Positions 43,238-52,983 of a stretch of DNA of 64,000 nt are shown in pieces. Below the pieces are notes generated by a model. The model searched no databases. It worked only from the letters and a program-made list of their open reading frames with translations, and was not told the origin of the DNA. Source of the DNA: Bacteroidales bacterium (GTDB lineage Bacteria; Bacteroidota; Bacteroidia; Bacteroidales; JAFGXI01). The stretch is from the NCBI GenBank assembly GCA_016936665.1, contig JAFGXI010000009.1, forward strand, positions 150,648 to 214,647, in the 5' to 3' direction. Made by a program: the position numbers and the translations under genes. Numbering within the stretch: position 1 is the first letter of the stretch; each line of letters begins with the position of its first letter.

Positions 43238-44599
43238 TTATTTAATATACTCAATTAAATCAAGTAACGAAATTAATTTTTGCTCGCCAGAGTGCATGTT
43301 TTTAAGCTGTATTTTGTTAGATTTCATCTCTTCTTCTCCAACTATGGCAACAAACGGAATTTGTTTTTGGTCGGCATATGAAAATTGTTTTTTCAATTTT
43401 GCAGACTGCGTGTATAACTCTGCATTGATGCCTGCTTCGCGAATTCTTTTTAACAACGGTAATATATATGCGACTTCATTTTCCCCAAAATTAACAAATA
43501 ATAATTTGGTTTGAGCAGATTCTAAAATCGGAAACTTCTGGGTTTGCAATAAAACATCGTAAATTCTATCTGCACCGAAAGAAATACCAACTCCACTCAT
43601 ATCTTTTAACCCAAAAATTCCTGTTAGATCGTCGTAACGGCCTCCTCCTGTAATACTTCCAATTGAAACCTCATTAGATTTTACTTCGAAAATTGCTCCG
43701 GTATAGTAATTTAATCCACGAGCTAAAGATAAATCCAACTCAATTGGCAATTGAACCTCCGACTGACGAATTAACTTGAACAAAGTACGCATTTCCTCAA
43801 TCCCTTTCTCACCAATTGATATCCCTTGTAACTGTTCTGAAAGCAACTGTAGCTTGTCATCCGCTGTTCCTTGGTGAGTGATAATAGGTTTTAATTGATT
43901 GACTGCATTTTCAGAAATTCCTTTTGCTCGTAATTCTTCGAACACGGCATCCAAACCAATTTTATCTAACTTATCGATAGCGACTGTAATATCGACCAAT
44001 GCATCGGAATGACCTATCGATTCTGCTATACCGGCTAGAATCTTTCTATTGTTAATTTTTAAAGTTACCGACAGATTTAACCTTTGATAAACTTCTTCAA
44101 CAATTTGTATTAATTCAAGTTCATTGAGCAAAGAATCGCTACCAATCACATCTACATCGCACTGGTAAAATTCTCTGTATCGTCCTTTCTGCGGACGATC
44201 TGCACGCCAAACCGGCTGAATTTGATACCTTTTAAACGGAAAACTTAATTCGTTTTGATGTTGCACTACAAAACGAGCAAAAGGTACTGTTAAATCGTAG
44301 CGAAGACCTTTCTCGGAAATCTGAGCAGTCAGTGCATTACTGTTTTTTTCTTCCCAAGTTTTATCATCAGTTTTGGCTACGAAATCCCCCGAATTCAGTA
44401 TTTTGAATAGTAATTTATCGCCTTCTTCACCATATTTACCCATTAAAGTCGAAAGATTTTCCATTGCAGGGGTTTCAATTGGCTGGTAACCAAACAAATT
44501 GAAGACTGTTTTAATGGTATCGAAGATGTAACTTCTGCGATTCGTCTCTATTGGTGTAAAATCTCTTGTTCCTTTGGGTATCGAAGGTTTCTGAGCCAT
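43238..44599 (-). CDS. hisS: Histidyl-tRNA synthetase
   Basis: Class II synthetase charging tRNA-His. Motif 1-2 regions are recognisable in [17 protein letters not shown] and [24 protein letters not shown], with the His-specific ARGLNYYTG and GGGRYDDL motifs and a C-terminal anticodon-binding domain (about 360-450). The length, 453, is normal. It starts two bases after the DUF1858 gene. A perfect 8-bp hairpin (43219-43238) at its stop has no T-tract and may be only a weak terminator. Confidence 0.97.
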   Translation of the reverse strand: MAQKPSIPKGTRDFTPIETNRRSYIFDTIKTVFNLFGYQPIETPAMENLSTLMGKYGEEGDKLLFKILNSGDFVAKTDDKTWEEKNSNALTAQISEKGLRYDLTVPFARFVVQHQNELSFPFKRYQIQPVWRADRPQKGRYREFYQCDVDVIGSDSLLNELELIQIVEEVYQRLNLSVTLKINNRKILAGIAESIGHSDALVDITVAIDKLDKIGLDAVFEELRAKGISENAVNQLKPIITHQGTADDKLQLLSEQLQGISIGEKGIEEMRTLFKLIRQSEVQLPIELDLSLARGLNYYTGAIFEVKSNEVSIGSITGGGRYDDLTGIFGLKDMSGVGISFGADRIYDVLLQTQKFPILESAQTKLLFVNFGENEVAYILPLLKRIREAGINAELYTQSAKLKKQFSYADQKQIPFVAIVGEEEMKSNKIQLKNMHSGEQKLISLLDLIEYIK

Positions 44600-44601
44600 A
44601 A

Positions 44602-44865
44602 TTATAAATTTATTTTATCGACATCGATTTGAGGATCATTTTTAGGAGCTGGGCCTTCGTTGTTATCAGCTAAATTTTGTAAGTCTTTAACAAAGCGGTC
44701 TAAATCCGACTCATTAAACCCCTTTTCTAAAACGGCTTCTTCTAAAGTTCCCCAAATGGGTTCGCCACAAACAATACAACGAATACCTTCTTCCATCAGG
44801 TATTTTACAGAGGCAGGAACCGACTCGGTTAATTCCTCAATTGTGATGTCTTTTGTAATTTTCAT
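44602..44865 (-). CDS. DUF1858 domain-containing protein
   Basis: An 87-residue acidic cytoplasmic protein with a DUF1858 domain (about 3-60), a small helical fold often carrying a CxxC pair; here it is CIVC at about 30-33. The function is unknown, and a metal or redox role is possible. It is co-transcribed with hisS, two bases upstream of it, a pairing I have seen in other Bacteroidota. Confidence 0.88.
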   Translation of the reverse strand: MKITKDITIEELTESVPASVKYLMEEGIRCIVCGEPIWGTLEEAVLEKGFNESDLDRFVKDLQNLADNNEGPAPKNDPQIDVDKINL

Positions 44866-44887
44866 TGTTCTGTAAATAATTTTTTTG

Positions 44888-44895
44888 CAAAGATA
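44888..44895 (-). promoter_or_regulatory. -7 promoter box of the DUF1858-hisS operon
   Basis: The minus strand reads TATCTTTG, 23 bases upstream of the DUF1858 ATG. Confidence 0.55.
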
Positions 44896-44949
44896 TAGCT
44901 CATCATCTATTTAAGAAAAATTCGTTGCGAAAATTATGTAAATTAAACT

Positions 44950-46248
44950 TTATTGTTGTTGTGTTGCCAGCTTCAATAAATATAGATAAACATCCTTCCA
45001 GTTTTTCCACTGGCGCATTTCGCTCAAAGATTCGTTATGCCAAAGTGTTATAAACATACCTCCGACGCTTTTTACTTCATCGTAAATATATTTAATCGTA
45101 GCTTTGGCCTCGTCTGGCGTTAAGTGCATATAGTCATTAAGTGTTCCATCCATGATTTGAAATGGATATAAAATCAAATTAGTAGAAGTGTTGGTTGTTA
45201 AATCGAAAAAAGGATAAGGAATGCAAATCCCCGATCTAAAACCAACCGTTTCGGCATAACCTAAAGTAAAATCTTTTTTTATGCCTGATTCAATAAGATT
45301 TCTATATGTTGTTGGCCAATATAGCTTTAAAAAATGTTGACGACTCTCTGTAATTTCGTAAGCTACAACATCTGATAAACTGCCTTTTTCTTTTTTTAAT
45401 ATATCAATAGATGCATTGGATTGATAGGATGGATGTAAACCAATAATAGCACTTCTTTTCAAGCGATTGATAATTGCTCGATAAGCTTTTCTTGCAATTG
45501 ATATGTTTTTATCGTAGAGTCCGTTTTCTCCAACTAAGAAGAAATAATACGTTTCTGCTTTATACCTTAAAAGCCACGATTCTAACTCATCATAAACATC
45601 GAAAGGATCTTTAGCACCAGTAAAAATGTACTTTATTCGATGTTTTATATCGTCTTTATCTTTTCTGATTATCGACTTTAATAATCCGCCCCATAAACGT
45701 TTTACTCCTTTGGCTTTATAGGCAAAGGCATTATCGATGTCGATGGTGTTTATAAATCGATAACTTCTTTTTTCAAAGTTTATATTTGGATACTTTGTCA
45801 ACAAAATTGTTTTAATATCATCGGCCCAACGATGTACATAAGCCTTTTTAAGCCAATTTTGCCGAAAAGCCAAACTTTCTGAAGCTAAATATCGACCGTG
45901 TTTATCTGTTAGTTTACTGTTGTATTCCTCATATCGCGAAGCCATATAAAAGATCATAGAAAAAAGATCGTTAGAGAAATCTGAGCTTCCTGTTTCGAAA
46001 AATTTTCCATTTTCACCCACCTCAACGTTAAAAACCTTAATATCATCTTCGAAAAGCAAATCGTGAGGTTTCATTTGTATGGATCCCTTTATTTCTTGCT
46101 TTGAATAATTTAAAATAGGTTGAGAAAAATCGATTGCTTCAGGTTTAAAGATTTGTTGAAATTGATGCCCAAGCAATCGATTAAACACAAGGTCTAATGT
46201 ATATTCTAATCGTGTTGAATTTTGTTCTGAAAATATTTGAATAAGCAT
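44950..46248 (-). CDS. Polysaccharide deacetylase-like protein
   Basis: A 432-residue protein of the Bacteroidota group annotated as polysaccharide deacetylase family. The C-terminal half has a TIDIDNA segment (metal-binding Asp pair, about 188-194), GLHPSYQS (His ligand) and LWHNES near the end, the NodB-type set in a diverged form. No signal peptide is seen, so it would be cytoplasmic, which is odd for a cell-wall deacetylase. It ends the sugar-transferase operon and probably acts in surface-glycan synthesis. Confidence 0.78.
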   Translation of the reverse strand: MLIQIFSEQNSTRLEYTLDLVFNRLLGHQFQQIFKPEAIDFSQPILNYSKQEIKGSIQMKPHDLLFEDDIKVFNVEVGENGKFFETGSSDFSNDLFSMIFYMASRYEEYNSKLTDKHGRYLASESLAFRQNWLKKAYVHRWADDIKTILLTKYPNINFEKRSYRFINTIDIDNAFAYKAKGVKRLWGGLLKSIIRKDKDDIKHRIKYIFTGAKDPFDVYDELESWLLRYKAETYYFFLVGENGLYDKNISIARKAYRAIINRLKRSAIIGLHPSYQSNASIDILKKEKGSLSDVVAYEITESRQHFLKLYWPTTYRNLIESGIKKDFTLGYAETVGFRSGICIPYPFFDLTTNTSTNLILYPFQIMDGTLNDYMHLTPDEAKATIKYIYDEVKSVGGMFITLWHNESLSEMRQWKNWKDVYLYLLKLATQQQ

Positions 46249-46259
46249 GGGAATCGGAA

Positions 46260-47675
46260 TTATTTCCCTTCTAATTTAAGAATTATTTTGACGGTATAAA
46301 TCAAAATCTTAAGATCGGTGTATAATGACATGTTTTCGATATATACAATATCGTACTTTAAACGCTCGATCATTTCGTCCACGTTCTCGGCATAACCAAA
46401 CTTAACCTGACCCCAAGAAGTGATTCCCGGCCTAACTTTATGCAAATGCACAAATTGCGGTGCTTGTTCGACGATCTGATCAATAAAAAACTGTCGTTCC
46501 GGGCGTGGACCTACCAATGACATATCGCCAATTAAAACATTGTAAAACTGAGGCAACTCATCTAACCTCGATTTGCGCATGAACAATCCAAACTTGGTTA
46601 TTCTATTGTCATTTTTCTTCGATAATGCCGGACCATCTTTTTCGGATCCTACGTACATCGAGCGAAATTTATAAATCATAAAAGGCTTACCGAATCTTCC
46701 TATGCGCTCTTGAGCATAAAAAATAGGCCCTTTCGAACTACTTCTAACGCCTAAAATAAGGAAAATATAAAGTGGGCTTAATAAAATTATGGCAATAACC
46801 GAAACTATCACATCGAATGCTCGCTTAACATTAGCTTCCCAAAGTGGCATTAAATCGTGAGATAATTGAATAAGTGGCTCGCCAAATAATGAAGACATCC
46901 TAGCAGTACCCATCAAAATGTCGTACATACTCGGAATGATTTTTATAGACACATCTGTGCCTTCTAGTTTATTCATTATAACACCTATTTTATCGTGTTC
47001 GGAATCTTCTAGAGCAATAATTACTTCTTGAATATTAAACTTTGTGATTACATTTTTTAGATTGTGTAAGTTTCCAACCAATTCTAAATGTTTTTTAAGC
47101 AAGTACCTTTCGCGATCTTGAACGCTAACAAAACCTACAAAAATATTTCCTGCCGACTTTTTTTGCTTCAATAAAGTTTCGTACAACTGCAATGCTTTCT
47201 TGTTACTACCTATAATTAAAGTTTCAAATCCTATTTTTTTATTTTGAATGCGATGATTAGTGCGAGTCGTTAAAATAAGTCTTGGAATATAGGTTAATAC
47301 AAAATGTAAAACCAACAATGTAAAATAAGAATTATAGTACGATTTATATGAAATTACCTCATCGTCTAAGATTAGAATAAAAAACAGAATGGTTACCCCG
47401 ATTATTGAAGCACTGACTGTCGAAAAAAGTTCTTTTAATCTCGATCTCTTATAAACGCCTCTGTAATAACCTGCCAAATAATAAATAATAAGCCAAAAAA
47501 GCGGTATTAGAATAATACCTTTTATAAATGTTTCGTTTATTTCTAATTTAAACTCAACATTAAACTTGATGGCTTCAATATATTTCTTACGATAAGCATA
47601 GAATAAAACCCAAACTATGGCAGCCGACAAAATGTCGAAAGAAATGTATCTTAAAGTTTGTAGTTTTTTATTCAT
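46260..47675 (-). CDS. Polyprenyl-phosphate sugar phosphotransferase (WcaJ/WbaP-type)
   Basis: Starts a surface-glycan repeat unit by transferring a sugar-phosphate to undecaprenyl phosphate. Four or five N-terminal membrane helices and a central nucleotide-binding-like domain (about 145-260) precede the C-terminal bacterial sugar transferase domain. That domain has KRAFDVIVS, FYAQERIGRFGKPF, KFRSMY, LDELPQFYNVLIGDMSLVGPRP and RPGITSWGQV. The length is 471. It sits six bases after a lipoprotein gene and 11 before the deacetylase-like gene. Confidence 0.95.
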   Translation of the reverse strand: MNKKLQTLRYISFDILSAAIVWVLFYAYRKKYIEAIKFNVEFKLEINETFIKGIILIPLFWLIIYYLAGYYRGVYKRSRLKELFSTVSASIIGVTILFFILILDDEVISYKSYYNSYFTLLVLHFVLTYIPRLILTTRTNHRIQNKKIGFETLIIGSNKKALQLYETLLKQKKSAGNIFVGFVSVQDRERYLLKKHLELVGNLHNLKNVITKFNIQEVIIALEDSEHDKIGVIMNKLEGTDVSIKIIPSMYDILMGTARMSSLFGEPLIQLSHDLMPLWEANVKRAFDVIVSVIAIILLSPLYIFLILGVRSSSKGPIFYAQERIGRFGKPFMIYKFRSMYVGSEKDGPALSKKNDNRITKFGLFMRKSRLDELPQFYNVLIGDMSLVGPRPERQFFIDQIVEQAPQFVHLHKVRPGITSWGQVKFGYAENVDEMIERLKYDIVYIENMSLYTDLKILIYTVKIILKLEGK

Positions 47676-47681
47676 CGGAAC

Positions 47682-48530
47682 CTAGTAGTATAATAATTTC
47701 ATGTTATCTAAACTAAACTCACTTACCTCGCCATCTTCGGAGTAAAATAAAAAATAGACATCGTAACTTTCTCCACCGGATGTGTTGTACATCTGCTCAA
47801 CAATATTGGTATAAATTCTATTCCAAGTTTGTGTAGGTTTAATAACAATATATGGGTCATTATATTTATAATATCCACTGGATTGCAATGCTTTAATCCC
47901 AATTGCAATAAAGTTATCGCCTTTATAATCGAACTCTAGATATATTGGTGTATAGCCACGCTTGAATGCAACATTGGTATATAAACTAAAAAACGAAACG
48001 GTATCTGGCACGATTATTTTCCCAATATGATTGTTTTCATCATTAGGATCTACAATTTTATCTAAATAATTTATTGTGTCGTCAGTGTGTAAAATTTCTC
48101 CTGGCGATTCAAAATCTTCTATGTAGAATTTTGTTTCTTCTTTGTAATTAAAGGTTAAATTTAATGTGTGGATTGAGTCTTCAACAAGATCTATGTCTAC
48201 ATCGAGCGGTTCTATAAAAGGATAAACTTCTTTTAAATCGATAATGCCATTTTTGGTGATTCCTGGATAAAACGTAAGCGTATGCTCTCCTATATTTACA
48301 ACTGGAAATTTGGCAGGAATGCCGTATGTTCCTATTCTGCTTCCGTCGCAATTAACCCAAATATCGGAGAATTGATGTATAGATGCTCCTTCATCGTCTT
48401 CTGCATGCAAGTTAAGGTGATCTACCTTAATATACGCAGGAACAACAGCCTCGATGTCCTTCTTACAAGAACTAATTGAGAGAATTAACCCCAACAAAAA
48501 AACTATGGTAATAACAATATTTGGAAACAT
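47682..48530 (-). CDS. Putative lipoprotein of unknown function in the glycan operon
   Basis: A 282-residue exported protein. A hydrophobic leader ends in the lipobox ISSC (Cys about 22), followed by lysines, so it is probably a surface or periplasmic lipoprotein. The mature part is beta-rich: an N-terminal carboxypeptidase-regulatory-like region, then a region ending in FSLDNMKLLYY that resembles a jelly-roll carbohydrate-binding module. No enzyme motif is seen. Gaps of 34 and six bases tie it to the oxidoreductase and sugar-transferase genes. Confidence 0.65.
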   Translation of the reverse strand: MFPNIVITIVFLLGLILSISSCKKDIEAVVPAYIKVDHLNLHAEDDEGASIHQFSDIWVNCDGSRIGTYGIPAKFPVVNIGEHTLTFYPGITKNGIIDLKEVYPFIEPLDVDIDLVEDSIHTLNLTFNYKEETKFYIEDFESPGEILHTDDTINYLDKIVDPNDENNHIGKIIVPDTVSFFSLYTNVAFKRGYTPIYLEFDYKGDNFIAIGIKALQSSGYYKYNDPYIVIKPTQTWNRIYTNIVEQMYNTSGGESYDVYFLFYSEDGEVSEFSLDNMKLLYY

Positions 48531-48564
48531 CTTTAGTTAAACGATAATTTGTTGTTTTTATTAT

Positions 48565-49536
48565 TTATAGTTTATTATTTATTTTTTCTAAAATCTGATG
48601 TGCGACGACCACCGCATTATATGCATCTTCTAAGGATACAGTAGGTGTTGTCTGATTGATTATTGAATCTGCAAAAACACTAAGCTCATCTTCAATGGCA
48701 TTATTAAAAACAACTTTTGGCTTATCGATTACAATCCCTCTTTTTTGTTCGTCCATTTCAAGTGGAATCCAAACACCTTTGCTGGATGCTGACTGATTAG
48801 CAAGACTATACTTTTCTGATGTTTTATTAAGAAAATCAACATTTATTAGCTTGTCGTGCATAAAAAATCTTGCTTTTCTTATATTTTCTACAGCCACTCT
48901 GCTTACCGATAAGTTGGCAACAGAACCATTTAAAAATTCTAAGCGCGCATTTGCCATATCAACCGTTTCGGTTATCATAGCGATGCCACTGGCACTTATC
49001 TTTTTTAATGGCGATTTAATCGTGCTTAGAACGATATCCAAATCGTGAATCATTAAATCTAATACAACCGATACGTCGAGCCCTCTTGTGTTGAATATAG
49101 CGAATCGCTGAGTATCGATAAAAAGCGGTTTTTTTAGATCCTCAACCACTGCTAAGAAAGCGGGGTTAAAACGTTCAACATGACCAACTTGAGCTACAAT
49201 TTGGGCCTCCGAAACCAATTTCATCAGCGCTTCTGCTTCGTCGATAGTAAAAGTGACCGGTTTTTCTACAAAAATATGTTTTCCTGCCCTAACTGCGGCT
49301 TCTGCACATTCGAAATGCGTAGGCGTTGGCGTTACAATATCTATGGCATCTACAGCATTGATAAGAGCGTCTCTATTTGTAAAAGACTTGACCCCGTAAG
49401 TTTGACTAACATAGGCCGATGTCTCTGGATTAATATCATAAAAGCCAACCAATTCGAGCGATGGAATGGCTTTGATTAATTTTAAATGAATCTTCCCTAG
49501 ATGACCAACACCAATTATACCTATTTTGACTTTCAT
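48565..49536 (-). CDS. Gfo/Idh/MocA family oxidoreductase
   Basis: A 323-residue NAD(P)-dependent sugar-type dehydrogenase. The Rossmann motif GVGHLGKIH lies at about 10-18, and the EKP motif (FVEKPVT, about 95) with a DLMIHDLDI segment holding the catalytic His matches the family. The substrate is unknown; relatives act on UDP-sugars, so it may supply a precursor for the glycan operon. It lies 11 bases after rimM. Confidence 0.9.
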   Translation of the reverse strand: MKVKIGIIGVGHLGKIHLKLIKAIPSLELVGFYDINPETSAYVSQTYGVKSFTNRDALINAVDAIDIVTPTPTHFECAEAAVRAGKHIFVEKPVTFTIDEAEALMKLVSEAQIVAQVGHVERFNPAFLAVVEDLKKPLFIDTQRFAIFNTRGLDVSVVLDLMIHDLDIVLSTIKSPLKKISASGIAMITETVDMANARLEFLNGSVANLSVSRVAVENIRKARFFMHDKLINVDFLNKTSEKYSLANQSASSKGVWIPLEMDEQKRGIVIDKPKVVFNNAIEDELSVFADSIINQTTPTVSLEDAYNAVVVAHQILEKINNKL

Positions 49537-49547
49537 GCCACGATGAA

Positions 49548-50072
49548 TTACAAATTAATTTCTATTAAGCCTTCCGGCAGGTGCATTATAATATACCTTT
49601 CAAGGTCATTAAGTTCGATAATCCAATCTTCTAGCGCCGGAATTAACAGCGCATTTTTGTTAGCATCTTCTACCGTAAGCATCCACTGTCCCGGATACTG
49701 CTCAACGGCTACTATGCGACCAATTATTTGTTTGTCTTGGTTTATTACCTCCCAATCGAGCCATAGCGAAAAGGCATTGCCTTGCTCTGCTTTTGGCCAA
49801 TCTTTTTTTAGAATCCAAACCCCTGACCCCTTGAAAGATTGAGCTTTATTCTCATCGTTAATGTCCTCCAATTTAAGCACAACCTCGTTTGAATGTCGCC
49901 ATTTAAATGACTCTATAAAAAAAGGAATCAATATTTCATCGATGGATAAAAATATTGATTCCCAGTTTTTTAAATCTGATTCTGCAACTTCAGTTTCGGT
50001 TTTAACAATCACTTCACCTCCAATGGAGTGAGCTTTAGCAACAAACCCTAACCTAAGTGCATCTATTATCAA
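49548..50072 (-). CDS. rimM: Ribosome maturation factor RimM
   Basis: Assists maturation of the 30S head, binding S19 and working near S16. RimM N-terminal barrel (about 5-85) with GFVAKAHSIGGEV and a PRC-barrel C-terminal domain (about 95-170) with LIPALEDWI. The start appears to be TTG, two bases after the rpsP stop, so translation is coupled. At 174 residues it is full length. Confidence 0.93.
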   Translation of the reverse strand: MIIDALRLGFVAKAHSIGGEVIVKTETEVAESDLKNWESIFLSIDEILIPFFIESFKWRHSNEVVLKLEDINDENKAQSFKGSGVWILKKDWPKAEQGNAFSLWLDWEVINQDKQIIGRIVAVEQYPGQWMLTVEDANKNALLIPALEDWIIELNDLERYIIMHLPEGLIEINL

Positions 50073-50074
50073 AT

Positions 50075-50614
50075 CTATTCTGCTTTTGTTTCTTCAGCTT
50101 CAGCAGCTGGAGCCTCTTCAATTGGCTCTTCAACAACCTCTTCAGCAGCTTCCTCGGCAGCTATCTTTTTTGTTAACTCAGCAACACGAGCGTCATTAAC
50201 TTCTTTTTCAACAGCAGCACGTTTTTCAGCATCTGCTTTTTTACCTCTAGAGATTGAATTTCTCTTGTCTTGAATCTTTAATGATTTCTCTTGTTTCCAT
50301 GCTTCGAATTTGCTTTCCATAGTTTTTTCGTCGAAAGCACCTTTTGAAACACCACCTAGCAAATGCTTTTTATACATCACACCTTCGTAGCTTAAGATAG
50401 CTCTAACAGTGTCTGTAGGCTGAGCCCCATTCATTACCCAGTTTAAGGCTTTGTCGAAATCCAACTGAATAGTAGCTGGATCTGTGTTCGGATTATAAGA
50501 GCCCAATCGTTCGATGAATCTACCATCACGTGGTGCCCTGCTGTCCGCAACTACAATGTGATAAAATGGTCTTGCTTTGCGACCATGTCTTGCGAGTCTG
50601 ATTTTAACAGGCAT
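50075..50614 (-). CDS. rpsP: 30S ribosomal protein S16 with long acidic tail
   Basis: The S16 core occupies about residues 1-85 ([31 protein letters not shown]). It is followed by about 95 residues rich in Lys, Ala and Glu, ending in an almost purely Ala/Glu stretch. Such extended S16 proteins are usual in Bacteroidota. It heads the rpsP-rimM unit, and the following genes lie within 34 bases of each other down to 44.95 kb. Confidence 0.97.
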   Translation of the reverse strand: MPVKIRLARHGRKARPFYHIVVADSRAPRDGRFIERLGSYNPNTDPATIQLDFDKALNWVMNGAQPTDTVRAILSYEGVMYKKHLLGGVSKGAFDEKTMESKFEAWKQEKSLKIQDKRNSISRGKKADAEKRAAVEKEVNDARVAELTKKIAAEEAAEEVVEEPIEEAPAAEAEETKAE

Positions 50615-50654
50615 ATCGAATTGTTTTAAAAGTTTATAAATATTTTTCGAACTG

Positions 50655-50662
50655 CAAAATTA
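50655..50662 (-). promoter_or_regulatory. -7 promoter box of rpsP
   Basis: The minus strand reads TAATTTTG, 41 bases upstream of the rpsP ATG. An A-tract of about ten bases precedes it, which may act like an UP element; no clear -33 is seen. Confidence 0.5.
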
Positions 50663-50962
50663 CAATTTTTTTTTTATTAGATTTAAAAACATCCAGATTT
50701 ATTGGAATTTTGATAAAAATTAGTTAATAATTAGGCTTGCTAATTTAATTTTTGATCGTTTTTTATAAACAACAATTGACCAAAGTAATTATGTTTTTTA
50801 ACAAATTGTTGAATCTCTTGAAATGTTTTCTAATGTATAACTCATTGTTCATTTAGAATTTAGGGCATTGTTGAATTGGCAAAAATATAGCGACTTAAAA
50901 CATCTTAATGAATTATTTTCAACTTGTTATAGAATAATACTGAGCCTTATCAAGCGAATTAT

Positions 50963-50970
50963 TAACTTTG
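50963..50970 (+). promoter_or_regulatory. -7 promoter box of mgtE
   Basis: TAACTTTG, an exact TAnnTTTG match, 34 bases upstream of the mgtE ATG. The implied leader is under 35 bases, too short for an M-box riboswitch. Confidence 0.5.
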
Positions 50971-51004
50971 CATAGTTATTTAGCATTAATACCAAAAGTG
51001 CAGC

Positions 51005-52399
51005 ATGGAAGAGCTAAAACAAAATCACAAGCATGGCCAAGAATTAAGTAAAGAGTTTATTGGTCAGATTAGACAGACTATCGCCGAAAATTCAACAGAA
51101 GAAGCGATTAGTTTAATTACGCCTTTGCATGCTGCTGATATTGCCGAGTTATACGATTCGCTCAACATCGAAGAAGCCAAATTTTTATTTTTCCTAATCG
51201 ACAAGGAAAAGGCAGCCGATGTTATTGCCGAACTCGACGATGACGATCGTGAGAAATTTTTAAATGCTCTCCCTTCCGAAGTCATTGCCAAGCAGTTCAT
51301 AGAAGAAATGGACTCCGACGATGCCGCCGACGTACTTGGGGAAATGACTGAAGAACGACAAGAAGAAGTTCTTTCTCATATCGAAGATTACGAACAAGCC
51401 GGCGATATTGTTGACCTTCTCACCTACGACGAAAATACTGCTGGGGGCTTGATGGCTAAAGAGCTTGTAGCGGTTAATCAAAAACTCTCTGTCAGCAGGA
51501 GCTTGGTTGAATTAAGAAGTCAAGCCGAAACAGTCGATGAGATCTATTATATCTACGTTGTGGACGATAATCAGCATTTAGTAGGCACTTTATCGTTAAA
51601 AAAACTACTATTAAGCTCGACAAAGGAGACCATTAAAGAGCTTTGTAATACAGAAATTATTTCGGTTCGCACAGATACTACCGATGTAGAGGTTGCTAAA
51701 ATTATGAAAAAGTACGACCTGGTTGCTCTTCCTGTAGTAGATAGTATTGGTCGGCTAAAAGGTCGAATAACCATCGACGATGTAGTGGATGTTATCCAAG
51801 AAGAGGCTGAAAAAGATTATCAGTTAATTTCGGGTATTACAGAAGATGTGGAATCGAGCGATAGTGTTTTTCTTCTTACCAGAGCCCGTTTACCTTGGTT
51901 ACTAATCGGCTTGTTTGGTGGAATTATTGGGGCATGGGTTATAGGATATTTCGAAGGCGACATTTCAAAATATGCCGGTTTAGCAATGTTTTTGCCGCTT
52001 ATTGGCGCTATGGGAGGAAATGCAGGAGTGCAATCTTCTTCAATTGTTGTGCAAGGCTTGGCCAATCATTCGATCACAAAAGACAGTATTACTTATCGAC
52101 TATTAAAAGAACTAATGGTTGCTTTTATGAATGGAGCCAGTTTATCGGTTTTAATCTTTGTTTATAACTACTTTATGAGCGACTCTTATGCTTTAACCAT
52201 CTCGGTAAGCATTGCTTTATTTTCGGTTATTATTTTTGCGAGTTTGTTTGGAACACTCGTCCCTATGCTACTCGACAGATATAAAATAGACCCTGCATTA
52301 GCTACAGGGCCTTTTATCACTACGGTAAACGATATTATGGGCTTGTTCATGTACTTAACTATAAGCCGCTTTATTTTTAATATCGTTATATTGTCATAA
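51005..52399 (+). CDS. mgtE: Magnesium transporter MgtE
   Basis: A magnesium channel gated by cytoplasmic magnesium. The N-terminal superhelical domain (about 20-140, acidic, EMDSDDAADVLGEM), two CBS domains (about 145-265, ending VDVIQEEAEKDY) and five membrane helices (about 290-460) are all present. The pore segment GAMGGNAGVQSS marks the ion path. The length, 464, is standard. Its stop lies 14 bases inside the convergent frr gene. Confidence 0.96.
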   Translation: MEELKQNHKHGQELSKEFIGQIRQTIAENSTEEAISLITPLHAADIAELYDSLNIEEAKFLFFLIDKEKAADVIAELDDDDREKFLNALPSEVIAKQFIEEMDSDDAADVLGEMTEERQEEVLSHIEDYEQAGDIVDLLTYDENTAGGLMAKELVAVNQKLSVSRSLVELRSQAETVDEIYYIYVVDDNQHLVGTLSLKKLLLSSTKETIKELCNTEIISVRTDTTDVEVAKIMKKYDLVALPVVDSIGRLKGRITIDDVVDVIQEEAEKDYQLISGITEDVESSDSVFLLTRARLPWLLIGLFGGIIGAWVIGYFEGDISKYAGLAMFLPLIGAMGGNAGVQSSSIVVQGLANHSITKDSITYRLLKELMVAFMNGASLSVLIFVYNYFMSDSYALTISVSIALFSVIIFASLFGTLVPMLLDRYKIDPALATGPFITTVNDIMGLFMYLTISRFIFNIVILS

Positions 52400-52949
52400 T
52401 ATCTTTTTCTTTGGCTTGAATTCTCTCTTCCACTTTTTTGTAGTATTTGTCGGTTAATTTCTGAGCCTCAGCTTCCCCGTCTTTTTCCATATCTTCGGAT
52501 AAACCTTCTTTTTGCAATTTTTTTAAAGCGTCTATGGCATCGCGCCTAGCATTTCTGATACTAATTCTAGCGTGTTCTCCTTCAGAATGCACTTGTTTTG
52601 TAAGTTCTTTACGCCTTTCTTCTGTTAAAACAGGAATGTTTATTCGAATAATTTCACCATTATTATCCGGATTAAAGCCTAGATTTGAATTGATAATAGC
52701 TCTCTCGATAGGCGCAATCATTTGCTTTTCCCAAGGCTGAATGGCAATGGTTCTGGCATCGGGGGTATTAATATTAGCAACTTGATTTAACGGTGTATCT
52801 GTTCCATAGTAATCGACTAAGACAGTGAGTAGCATTTTTGGATCGGCTTTACCGGCTCTAATACCTGTTAATTCTTTTTCTAAATGTTGAATTGCTGATA
52901 CCATACTTTCTTCGGCTACATCCATTACAAACTTTATATCTTCTTGCAT
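52386..52949 (-). CDS. frr: Ribosome recycling factor
   Basis: Splits post-termination ribosomes together with EF-G. The 187 residues match the family, with GIRAGKADPKML, NINTPDARTIAIQPWEKQ and NDGEIIRI-type (here NNGEIIRINIPVLTEERR) segments. It follows pyrH by 34 bases, the common pyrH-frr order. Its last 14 bases overlap the end of mgtE on the opposite strand. Confidence 0.97.
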   Translation of the reverse strand: MQEDIKFVMDVAEESMVSAIQHLEKELTGIRAGKADPKMLLTVLVDYYGTDTPLNQVANINTPDARTIAIQPWEKQMIAPIERAIINSNLGFNPDNNGEIIRINIPVLTEERRKELTKQVHSEGEHARISIRNARRDAIDALKKLQKEGLSEDMEKDGEAEAQKLTDKYYKKVEERIQAKEKDIMTI

Positions 52950-52983
52950 GACTAGTAAGATTTGATTTTCGAGATAAAAATAT

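Larger units (their letters stand above)
50615..51004. other. Divergent intergenic region between rpsP and mgtE
   Basis: 390 AT-rich bases contain a promoter box for each flanking gene near its ends. The central 260 bases contain no coding frame, tRNA or convincing RNA structure that I can see. A small inverted repeat ATTAG-GCTTG-CTAAT lies near 50731-50745. Confidence 0.7.

Noticed and set aside
43219..43238. Intrinsic terminator of hisS
   Set aside because: The 8-bp hairpin is perfect but has no T-tract on the minus strand, so it was only mentioned under hisS.
50700..51004. M-box or other magnesium riboswitch upstream of mgtE
   Set aside because: The best promoter box leaves a leader under 35 bases, and I see no M-box sequence or stable multi-stem fold in the region.
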